A stretch of 7,100 nucleotides of DNA, taken from contig DATBTC010000071.1 in the NCBI GenBank assembly GCA_036559465.1, positions 1 to 7,100 of the forward strand, read 5' to 3'. Numbering within the stretch: position 1 is the first letter of the stretch; every line of letters begins with the position of its first letter. Under the pieces are notes generated by a model. That model had not been told where the DNA came from. It did no database searches and saw nothing but the letters and a program-made list of their open reading frames with translations. A program made the translations under genes and the position numbers. Source of the DNA: JAHFPN01 sp036559465 (GTDB lineage: Bacteria > Pseudomonadota > Alphaproteobacteria > Rhizobiales > Xanthobacteraceae). Positions 1 through 5,443 of the stretch are shown piece after piece.

Positions 1-135
1 CGGAGCAAGTATCCGCCCGGCGCCGATCCGATCGTGCTCGGTGAAAGCGTGAACACCATCACGACCTACGGCTACGACCCGGCGACGGGCATGCAAGAAC
101 CAAAAGCTACGCTCTGCCAAATCAGAGCGGCATAG
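1..135 (+). CDS. fdoG: Formate dehydrogenase alpha (catalytic) subunit, C-terminal end only
   Basis: The 5' end is cut off by the window edge. Frame 1 reads 44 codons and stops at TAG 133-135. The visible peptide includes GYDPATGMQEPKATLCQIRAA, which I recognise as the extreme C terminus of the FdnG/FdoG-like, FDH3-type alpha subunits of Alphaproteobacteria. In that family the protein is a large periplasm-facing molybdopterin oxidoreductase carrying a bis-MGD Mo or W centre and one [4Fe-4S] cluster, and it oxidises formate to CO2. None of the catalytic parts (Tat signal, Cys/Sec ligand, cluster cysteines) lie in this window, so activity cannot be judged. The identity leans heavily on the beta and gamma genes just downstream. 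The stop codon overlaps the ribosome binding site of the beta gene, so the two are co-transcribed and probably translationally coupled. Confidence 0.8.
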   Translation, partial: RSKYPPGADPIVLGESVNTITTYGYDPATGMQEPKATLCQIRAA

Positions 136-139
136 GAGG
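134..139 (+). promoter_or_regulatory. Shine-Dalgarno site of the beta subunit, overlapping the alpha stop codon
   Basis: A full AGGAGG lies 7 nt before ATG 147. Its first two bases are the last two bases of the alpha stop codon TAG. This fixes the beta start and implies that ribosomes ending on alpha are placed at once on the beta initiation site. Confidence 0.85.
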
Positions 140-146
140 CGGGATC

Positions 147-743
147 ATGGCTCGGATGAAATTTCTCTGCGACGCCGATCGTTGCATCGAATGCAACGCT
201 TGCGTCACCGCCTGCAAGAACGAACACGAAGTGCCCTGGGGCATCAACCGCCGGCGTGTCGTCACCATCAATGACGGCAAGCCGGGCGAGCGCTCGATAT
301 CCATGGCCTGCATGCATTGCACCGACGCGCCCTGCGCGGCGGTGTGTCCCGTCAACTGCTTCTATACGACGGCCGACGGCGTGGTCCTGCATTCCAAGGA
401 CCTCTGCATCGGCTGCGGCTATTGCTTCTATGCGTGCCCGTTCGGTGCGCCACAGTATCCGCGGGTCGGTAACTTTGGCTCGCGCGGCAAGATGGACAAG
501 TGCACCTTCTGCGCCGGCGGTCCGGAAGCGGACGGAACGCTCGCCGAATACAAGGACTACGGCACCAACCGTCTGGCCGAAGGCAAGCTGCCGCTCTGCG
601 CGGAAATGTGCTCGACCAAGTCGTTGCTTGCGGGCGATGGCGACGTCATCGCGCAAATCTACAAGGAGCGGGTGACCAAGCGCGGCTACGGCTCCGGCGC
701 CTGGGGCTGGAAGACCGCCTATCGCGAGACGATCGCCACCTGA
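147..743 (+). CDS. fdh3B: Formate dehydrogenase FDH3-type beta subunit, 4 x [4Fe-4S] electron-transfer protein
   Basis: This 198-residue ferredoxin-like subunit (also called FdoH/FdhB-like) carries electrons from the alpha subunit to the membrane cytochrome. Sixteen cysteines form the four expected groups: C13/16/19/23, C55/58/63/67, C87/90/93/97 and C119/122/151/155. In this family the groups are shared pairwise to bind four cubane clusters, and all ligands are intact. C8 is an extra cysteine. E. coli FdnH and FdoH are near 300 residues and end in a membrane helix. This protein ends at residue 198 in a soluble, Gly/Trp-rich tail (YGSGAWGWKTAYRETIAT) with no hydrophobic span, so it must be held by the alpha and gamma subunits. 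It has no signal peptide, as expected if it is exported with a Tat-bearing alpha subunit. The start follows a perfect AGGAGG. An 86-nt gap with a strong hairpin separates it from the gamma gene. Confidence 0.95.
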   Translation: MARMKFLCDADRCIECNACVTACKNEHEVPWGINRRRVVTINDGKPGERSISMACMHCTDAPCAAVCPVNCFYTTADGVVLHSKDLCIGCGYCFYACPFGAPQYPRVGNFGSRGKMDKCTFCAGGPEADGTLAEYKDYGTNRLAEGKLPLCAEMCSTKSLLAGDGDVIAQIYKERVTKRGYGSGAWGWKTAYRETIAT

Positions 744-757
744 ACAAGAAAGGGAAC

Positions 758-785
758 GGGCGGCGCGGACAACACCGCGCCGTCC
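758..785 (+). promoter_or_regulatory. Intercistronic stem-loop between beta and gamma subunit genes
   Basis: CGGCGCGG at 761-768 pairs perfectly with CCGCGCCG at 775-782 around the six-base loop ACAACA. The stem extends by one G-U pair and two G-C pairs to 758-785, for 11 pairs in all. No T run follows, so it is not a standard intrinsic terminator. It lies 15 nt after the beta stop and 32 nt before the gamma Shine-Dalgarno. By analogy with other operons it could protect the upstream mRNA from 3' decay or set subunit ratios; that role is inferred. Confidence 0.5.
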
Positions 786-829
786 ACAGCCCACCAAGTC
801 CGGACGTTGCGGGAACTGGGAGGAAATCC

Positions 830-1843
830 ATGGCGACGCTATTTACGCGCATCGGTTCCATCGCCGGAGCGATCATGCTCCTTTGGATCGTTGCAGTCGT
901 TACGCCGACGGCCGCGCAGCAACCGAACACGGTCAATCCGACCGCGAGCGCGGTGCAGGAAGAGAAGCTCCTGCAGGAAATGCGGCGCCTGCAGGGACGC
1001 ATTACGATTCCCGACGAGCGGGCGAGCGTGCTCGAACAGCCCGCCGGGCGCGACTGGCGCCAGTTCCACCAAGTCACCCTGCATTGGATCGGCGGCATCT
1101 CCATTCTAGGCATGCTCGTGATCCTGATCCTGTTCTATACGATCCGCGGCATGATCAAGATGTCGCGCGGCCGTTCGGGACGCACGATCACGCGCTTCAA
1201 CGGGCTCGAGCGCTTCATGCACTGGCTCACGGCCGGCACGTTCATCGTTCTGGCGATCTCCGGCATCAACGTTACCTTCGGCAAGACCCTGCTGCTGCCG
1301 CTGCTCGGACCCGAGGCGTTCACCGGGTTCTCGCAGTGGGCGAAGTACGCGCATAATTATCTGAGCTTCCCGTTCACGCTCGGCCTCGTGTTCATCTTCT
1401 TCATGTGGATCAAAGACAACATCCCGAATGCAGTCGATGCGCAGTGGCTTAAGGAAGGGGGCGGCTTGGTCGGCAAAGCGCACCCGCCGGCCTACAAGTT
1501 CAACGCGGGTCAGAAGATCGTGTTCTGGGTCGTCGCCATCGGCGGCGGTGCGGTGGCGATCTCCGGTTATCTTCTGATGTTCCCGTTCTACGGGACCGGT
1601 ATTTCCGGCATGCAGACCGCGCAGGTCATCCACGGTATCGTCGGCGTGCTCATGATCGCCGCCATGCTCGCTCACATCTATATCGGTACGCTGGGCATGG
1701 AGGGCGCCTTCGAAGCCATGTCCACCGGCGAGGTCGACCTGCATTGGGCCGAGGAACACCACAGCCTCTGGGTCGAGGACGAGATGGAGAAGAGCGGGGT
1801 TGCCCATTCGGCTGGCCGTCGCCCGGCTGCGGCGCGCACCTAA
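830..1843 (+). CDS. fdoI: Formate dehydrogenase gamma subunit, membrane diheme cytochrome b
   Basis: This 337-residue protein anchors the complex and passes electrons to quinone. Residues 1-29 look like a signal peptide with likely cleavage after the A29 of TPTAA. A polar stretch of about 50 residues follows, ending in the subfamily signature ITIPDE...QPAGRDWRQFH (58-80). Membrane spans are near 84-105, 131-150, 175-194, 229-250 and 264-287. Candidate heme b ligands are H131 (RFMHW), H175 (KYAHNY), H268 (VIHG) and H282 (LAHIY). The 14-residue gap between the last two matches the H155/H169 pair of E. coli FdnI. The C terminus (GEVDLHWAEEHHSLW...) is cytoplasmic and rich in His and acidic residues. 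ATG 830 was chosen because GGGAGGA at 818-824 precedes it and the hydrophobic signal starts there; the frame stays open further upstream only as an out-of-frame overlap with the beta gene. The protein is much longer than the ~217-residue FdnI because of its N-terminal part. Confidence 0.93.
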   Translation: MATLFTRIGSIAGAIMLLWIVAVVTPTAAQQPNTVNPTASAVQEEKLLQEMRRLQGRITIPDERASVLEQPAGRDWRQFHQVTLHWIGGISILGMLVILILFYTIRGMIKMSRGRSGRTITRFNGLERFMHWLTAGTFIVLAISGINVTFGKTLLLPLLGPEAFTGFSQWAKYAHNYLSFPFTLGLVFIFFMWIKDNIPNAVDAQWLKEGGGLVGKAHPPAYKFNAGQKIVFWVVAIGGGAVAISGYLLMFPFYGTGISGMQTAQVIHGIVGVLMIAAMLAHIYIGTLGMEGAFEAMSTGEVDLHWAEEHHSLWVEDEMEKSGVAHSAGRRPAAART

Positions 1844-1864
1844 AGCCTTCGATTCGAGTATTTC

Positions 1865-1894
1865 GCGCCCGGCGCCCTCGGTGCCGGGCGCTTT
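1865..1894 (+). terminator. Probable intrinsic terminator of the formate dehydrogenase operon
   Basis: GCGCCCGGC at 1865-1873 pairs without mismatch with GCCGGGCGC at 1883-1891. Two more G-C pairs and one G-U pair inside leave a three-base loop, giving about 12 pairs. Only three T residues (1892-1894) follow, so the T tract is weak. It sits 21 nt after the gamma stop and 13 nt before mobB, where a terminator would separate the enzyme operon from the cofactor genes. Partial read-through is likely given the short T run. Confidence 0.6.
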
Positions 1895-1902
1895 GCTATA
1901 AG
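1894..1902 (+). promoter_or_regulatory. Candidate extended -10 promoter element for mobB-moeA
   Basis: TGCTATAAG matches the extended -10 consensus TGnTATAAT at all but the last base. No TTGACA-like -35 box is visible at the usual distance, which falls inside the terminator hairpin. A start point 6-8 nt downstream would coincide with the mobB ATG at 1908. The call rests on sequence match and position only. Confidence 0.35.
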
Positions 1903-1907
1903 GGGGT

Positions 1908-2435
1908 ATGCGTATCATCGGCCTTTCGGGTTGGAGCGGCGCCGGCAAGACCACGCTGCTCTCCCGCGTCATCCCCGTTCTGGTCGCGCGCGGCTTGAAG
2001 GTCTCGACCGTCAAGCACGCGCACCACGGTTTCGACGTCGATATCCCGGGCAAGGATTCGCATACCCACCGCATGGTCGGGGCGAGCGAGGTGTTTGTGT
2101 CGTCCGGTGCGCGTTGGGCGCATATCCACGAGTTGCGCGGCGAGCCGGAGCCGGACCTCGAGGAGATCCTGAAACGGCTCACGCCGGTCGATCTGGTGAT
2201 TGTCGAAGGCTTCAAGCGCCATCGTCATCCCAAGCTCGAGATCTATCGCGCCGCGCTCGGCAAACCGCTGTTGCACACGGACGATGACTGGATCGTGGCG
2301 CTCGCCTCCGATGGGCCGGTGCCGCAAGCGCGCGTGCCGGTGTTGCCGCTCGACGATACGGAGAAGATCGTCGACGTGCTGCTGGTGGAATCCGTGCCGG
2401 CCGAGCGGCTCGGCAAGCGTGTGGAGACGGCGTGA
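1908..2435 (+). CDS. mobB: Molybdopterin-guanine dinucleotide biosynthesis adaptor protein MobB
   Basis: This 175-residue P-loop GTPase assists MobA in making the guanine dinucleotide form of the molybdenum cofactor; in E. coli it is helpful but not essential. The Walker A loop is GWSGAGKTT at 8-16. The family motif VKHAHHGFDVD lies at 35-45, the conserved KDSHTHRMVGA segment at 49-59, and a Walker B-like strand DLVIVEGFK at 95-103. Length equals that of E. coli MobB. The start is set by the P-loop strand RIIGLSGW, which leaves no room for a later Met. The purine run AGGGGG at 1901-1906 ends only 1 nt before the ATG, too close for a normal Shine-Dalgarno, so initiation may be unusual. The stop overlaps the moeA start (TGATG), so the two are coupled. 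It is split from mobA, which lies on the other strand 1.5 kb away. Confidence 0.95.
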   Translation: MRIIGLSGWSGAGKTTLLSRVIPVLVARGLKVSTVKHAHHGFDVDIPGKDSHTHRMVGASEVFVSSGARWAHIHELRGEPEPDLEEILKRLTPVDLVIVEGFKRHRHPKLEIYRAALGKPLLHTDDDWIVALASDGPVPQARVPVLPLDDTEKIVDVLLVESVPAERLGKRVETA

Positions 2436-3688
2436 TGGCGCAGCTCTCCGACGATTGTTTCGCGCACAAGGGTCCGCTGCTCGCGGTCGATGAGGCCGCG
2501 CGGCTCATGGCCGAGCAGGTGCCGCCGATCGCCGAGGTCGAGACGGTCAGGCTCGCCGATGCTTTGGGCCGGGTGGTTGCTGCCGACGTGGCCGCGCCTA
2601 TCCCATTGCCGTCGTTCGATAATTCGGCAGTCGACGGCTACGCCGTGCGCCATGTCGAGATCGCTTCGAGCGGCGAGACGCGGCTCAAGCTTGCCGGCCG
2701 CGTGCAGGCGGGCGCGAAGGCGAAGCGCCCACTCGGCGCCGGCGAAGCCATTCGTATCTTCACCGGCGCGCCGATGCCGCAGGGCGCCGACACAGTCTAT
2801 ATGCAGGAAGACACCCGCGTCGAAGGCGACGCGGTGATCGTGCCCGCGGGCCTCAAGCTCGGCGCCAACCGGCGGCTGGTAGGCGAGGATTTGCGGCAAA
2901 ACGCGGTGGCGCTACCGGCGGGCCGGCGTCTTTCACCCGCCGATGTTGCGCTTGCCGCCGCGCTCGGTCTGCGCTCGCTCAGGGTGAGCCGTCGTCCGCG
3001 CGTTGCGATCTTCTCCACCGGCGACGAAATCCTGGAACCGGGCGGCAAGCCCGGCCCGGCGAGCCTGTTCGATGCGAACCGGTATCTTTTGATCGGCTTG
3101 TTGCGCGCGCTCGGTGCCGAGACCGCCGATCTCGGAATTCTGACTGACGATGTCGGCGCGATCAGTGCGGCGATTTCGAAAGCGGCGGCGAGCCACGATC
3201 TCGTGCTCACCACCGGCGGCATCTCGACAGGCGAGGCCGACCACGTGAAGACCGCGGTCGAGCAGCTAGGCCGGCTGGTGTTCTGGAAGCTCGCGATCAA
3301 GCCCGGCCGTCCGGTCGCCATGGGCGTGATCAAGGGCGCGGCCTTCGCGGGTCTGCCGGGCAATCCGGTCGCGGTGTTCGTGACTTTCGTTTGCGTGGTG
3401 CGGCCGCTGCTGTTGCGGCTCATGGGCGCCAAGGCGGAGCCGCTCATCGCGCTGCCGGTGCGCGCGGCGTTCCGCTATAACAAGAAAAAGGGCCGGCGCG
3501 AGTATGTGCGCGTTGCATTGCGCGCCGCCAATGGTGGATGGGAGGCGGTCAAGCATCCGCAGGAAGGCGCGGGCGTGCTCACCTCGCTCACCGAGACCGA
3601 CGGGCTCGCGGAACTGCCGGAGGACGTGACCGAAGTCGAGCCGGGCACGACCGTCGGGTTTCTCTCGTATGCGGCGCTGGTCGGCTGA
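2435..3688 (+). CDS. moeA: Molybdopterin molybdenumtransferase MoeA
   Basis: This 417-residue cytoplasmic enzyme (gephyrin E-domain family) inserts molybdate into adenylylated molybdopterin, releasing AMP. Motifs in order are SFDNSAVDGYAVR (60-72), IFTGAPMPQGAD (108-119), GED (150-152), FSTGDEI (193-199), TTGGISTGEADHV (259-271), KPGRPVAMG and GLPGNPVAVFVTF. Residues D67, T110, D152, E198, D238 and D269 correspond to functionally important positions of E. coli MoeA (D59, T100, D142, E188, D228, D259), so the enzyme should be active. Length fits the family (E. coli, 411). ATG 2435 overlaps the mobB TGA by one base and is preceded by GGAG at 2423-2426 with 8 nt spacing. A GTG one codon earlier is in frame but less well placed. 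It converges with a small minus-strand gene whose stop is 8 nt away. Confidence 0.96.
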   Translation: MAQLSDDCFAHKGPLLAVDEAARLMAEQVPPIAEVETVRLADALGRVVAADVAAPIPLPSFDNSAVDGYAVRHVEIASSGETRLKLAGRVQAGAKAKRPLGAGEAIRIFTGAPMPQGADTVYMQEDTRVEGDAVIVPAGLKLGANRRLVGEDLRQNAVALPAGRRLSPADVALAAALGLRSLRVSRRPRVAIFSTGDEILEPGGKPGPASLFDANRYLLIGLLRALGAETADLGILTDDVGAISAAISKAAASHDLVLTTGGISTGEADHVKTAVEQLGRLVFWKLAIKPGRPVAMGVIKGAAFAGLPGNPVAVFVTFVCVVRPLLLRLMGAKAEPLIALPVRAAFRYNKKKGRREYVRVALRAANGGWEAVKHPQEGAGVLTSLTETDGLAELPEDVTEVEPGTTVGFLSYAALVG

Positions 3689-3696
3689 GACTCAGT

Positions 3697-3822
3697 TCAG
3701 AGCCGAACGCCCGTGCTCGACGAATAGGCCACCGAAACCGGCTCCTGCACGGCGTTGAGGACGAAGACCGATACGACTGCGATGACGATGGCCACGGCAC
3801 TGGCAGTGAGAAACAGCTTCAT
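3697..3822 (-). CDS. Small single-span membrane protein of unknown function, 41 residues
   Basis: The reverse strand opens with ATG at 3822 and stops with TGA at 3697-3699. The product starts MKLFLTASAVAIVIAVVSVF and continues with a short polar tail ending STGVRL. Residues 3-23 (LFLTASAVAIVIAVVSVFVLN) form one uninterrupted hydrophobic helix; a single Lys at position 2 favours N-in topology with the tail outside. There is no A-x-A cleavage site of good quality after the helix, so an anchored protein is more likely than a secreted one. A strong GGAGG lies 8 nt before the ATG, good evidence for translation. It sits on the same strand as mobA, 80 nt downstream, and converges on moeA. I have an impression of similar ~40-residue proteins in Hyphomicrobiales but cannot confirm it here. 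No function can be assigned. Confidence 0.7.
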   Translation of the reverse strand: MKLFLTASAVAIVIAVVSVFVLNAVQEPVSVAYSSSTGVRL

Positions 3823-3830
3823 TTTCCAAT

Positions 3831-3835
3831 CCTCC
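3831..3835 (-). promoter_or_regulatory. Shine-Dalgarno site of the 41-codon membrane protein gene
   Basis: On the minus strand the sequence GGGGAGGATTGGAAAATG places GGAGG (complement of CCTCC at 3831-3835) 8 nt before the start codon. Further upstream, TATAGG on the minus strand (3858-3853) could be a -10 box, but I see no matching -35, so the gene may also be read from the mobA transcript. A small GGGCA/TGCCC hairpin (3840-3854) lies between. Confidence 0.6.
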
Positions 3836-3902
3836 CCGAGGGCATAGCCTGCCCTATAGCGCTTTGGGTCATTATGGGCGCGAAGGCCGCGAGATCAAGC
3901 GC

Positions 3903-4535
3903 TCACACATCAATGTTTCGCACTGCAATATCGGCCGCTGCAGCGAGGTCTTCGGGCGTGTTGACGTTCATGAAGGGATCGACCGGGCGATCCGGCCATT
4001 CGGCAACGGCGACGCCGTAGCGTCCGGTGAAGAGCTCGATCTTATGCAAGTCCTCGTCGAACAGGGCGCGCCGCAGATCGATACGTAGCGCCACCGGCCA
4101 GAGCGCCACCACCGGGTGGCGCCATTCGCCCGAGCGGGCGCAGGCGAGCAGCCTGCCCTCGGCCGTGCGAGTCTCGTGCAGGCGCGGGATCAGATCTGAT
4201 GGCAGAAAAGGGCAGTCGCCGGGCACGCTTGCGATCCATTCGGTCTTGGGATGCTCCCGCGCGGCCCATTCGAGGCCGGCCAGGATGCCGGCCAGCGGCC
4301 CGGCGAAATCCGGCACTTCGTCGGCCACGACCGGCAGCTCGTAGGCGGCGAAGCGCGACGGATCGCCGTTGGCGTTGAGCACGATGGCTGTGCAATGGGG
4401 GCGAATGCGCGCAAGCACGCGCTGCAGGATCGTGGCGCCGCCGACCTTCAGAAGCGTCTTGTCGCCGCCGCCCATTCGGGTGGCGCGGCCGCCGGCGAGC
4501 ACCAAGCCCAGCGTCGGCGGGACCTCAATCTTCAT
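3903..4535 (-). CDS. mobA: Molybdenum cofactor guanylyltransferase MobA
   Basis: This 210-residue nucleotidyltransferase joins GMP from Mg-GTP to Mo-molybdopterin, giving the MGD cofactor that formate dehydrogenase needs. The nucleotide-binding N terminus is LGLVLAGGRATRMGGGDK (9-26). NANGD (54-58) and GPLAGILAGL (79-88) match family motifs. SVPGDCPF (103-110) holds the metal-binding aspartate D107. The closing family signature FMNVNTPEDL is at 188-197. Length is close to that of E. coli MobA (194). The ATG overlaps the last 11 bases of fdhD (4525-4535) in another frame, and there is no good Shine-Dalgarno, so translation probably depends on coupling with fdhD. Its partner mobB is in the opposing operon, unlike the mobAB pair of E. 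coli. Confidence 0.95.
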   Translation of the reverse strand: MKIEVPPTLGLVLAGGRATRMGGGDKTLLKVGGATILQRVLARIRPHCTAIVLNANGDPSRFAAYELPVVADEVPDFAGPLAGILAGLEWAAREHPKTEWIASVPGDCPFLPSDLIPRLHETRTAEGRLLACARSGEWRHPVVALWPVALRIDLRRALFDEDLHKIELFTGRYGVAVAEWPDRPVDPFMNVNTPEDLAAAADIAVRNIDV

Positions 4536-5418
4536 TCACCGCGGCCTTGCGCCGGTGCTTCGCGCTCTCTTCATCGACATAAGCGAGGTTCTGGTCATAG
4601 ACGATGCGGTCCTCGCCCGAGAGCGCGAGGAAGCGCTTGCCCCGCGCGCGGCCGATGAGGGTGAGCCCGGCCTTACGCGCCAACTCGACGCCCCAGGCGG
4701 TGAAGCCGGAGCGGGAAACCAGGATCGGGATTCCCATGCGCACGGTCTTGATCACCATCTCGGAGGTGAGCCGGCCGGTGGTGTAGAAAATCTTGTCGCC
4801 GGGCGTGATCTTGTGACGGAACATGTAGCCCGCGATCTTGTCGACGGCATTATGGCGGCCGACGTCTTCCATATAGATCAACGGCTTATCTTGGTGCGCG
4901 AGCACGCAGCCGTGGATCGCGCCGGCTTCGAGGTAGAGCGAAGGCGTCGTGTTGATCTTGTGGGTGAGCGTGTAGAGCCAAGAAGTGCGCAGTTCGGTGC
5001 GCGGCAGCGTGACGTCCTCGATCATGTCCATGAGGTCGCCGAACACGGTGCCCTGGGCGCAGCCGGAGGTCTGCACCTTCTTCTTGAGCTTTTTCTCGTA
5101 ATTGGTCGCGCGCTTGGTGCGCACCACGACGACGCCGAGGTCGTCGTCGTAATCGACGCCCGTAATTTCATCGTTCTGCTTCAGCATGTTCTGGTTGAGC
5201 AGGAACCCGATCGCCAGATATTCCGGGAAATCGCCGATGGTCATAGCGGTCACGATCTCCTGCTTGTTCAGGAAGATGGTGAGGGGCCGCTCGACGGTGA
5301 CCGAAGCCGCGACGCGCGCGCCGGTCTGGTCGACGCCCTCGACGCGCACGGTCAGCCGCGGGTCGGCGGGGTCGGGGCGCAGCAGATATTCGTCTTTCAC
5401 ATCGGCCATGGATTTCAT
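4525..5418 (-). CDS. fdhD: Formate dehydrogenase accessory sulfurtransferase FdhD
   Basis: FdhD takes sulfur from a cysteine desulfurase (IscS in E. coli) and sulfurates the bis-MGD cofactor before it enters formate dehydrogenase. The 297-residue product has the family blocks VERPLTIFLN (42-51), FPEYLAIGFLL (64-74), IHGCVLA (168-174), EDVGRHNAVDKIAGYM (184-199), TTGRLTSEMVIK (213-224) and SRSGFTAWGVELA (235-247). The loop that in E. coli carries the CxxC pair reads QTSGCAQGTVFGD (116-128) and has one cysteine, C120. The only other cysteine is C171. ATG 5418 and ATG 5409 are both possible starts, three codons apart. Neither has a clear Shine-Dalgarno, although GGATGA at 5420-5415 could serve the second. 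I took the first. It lies 25 nt after iorB and overlaps mobA by 11 nt. Confidence 0.94.
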   Translation of the reverse strand: MKSMADVKDEYLLRPDPADPRLTVRVEGVDQTGARVAASVTVERPLTIFLNKQEIVTAMTIGDFPEYLAIGFLLNQNMLKQNDEITGVDYDDDLGVVVVRTKRATNYEKKLKKKVQTSGCAQGTVFGDLMDMIEDVTLPRTELRTSWLYTLTHKINTTPSLYLEAGAIHGCVLAHQDKPLIYMEDVGRHNAVDKIAGYMFRHKITPGDKIFYTTGRLTSEMVIKTVRMGIPILVSRSGFTAWGVELARKAGLTLIGRARGKRFLALSGEDRIVYDQNLAYVDEESAKHRRKAAVNED

Positions 5419-5443
5419 CCGCGCGGAGCGAAGTCGCCCGGCG

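Noticed and set aside
500..829. Upstream in-frame extension of the gamma subunit gene
   Set aside because: The frame is open only because it overlaps the beta gene. It lacks a start with a ribosome binding site, whereas ATG 830 has GGGAGGA and begins a signal peptide.
744..829. Possible small gene or intrinsic terminator in the beta-gamma gap
   Set aside because: There is no ribosome-site-supported short frame, and the hairpin there lacks a T run, so I kept it only as a structured spacer.
1106..2215. Long open frame of 369 codons on the minus strand
   Set aside because: It lies opposite the gamma gene and mobB, crosses the terminator and the intergenic gap, and its translation is a charged, low-complexity product typical of the antisense of GC-rich coding DNA.
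3538..4020. 160-codon plus-strand open frame across the moeA end and the intergenic region
   Set aside because: It is out of frame with moeA, antisense to the small membrane gene and the end of mobA, and shows no domain or ribosome binding site.
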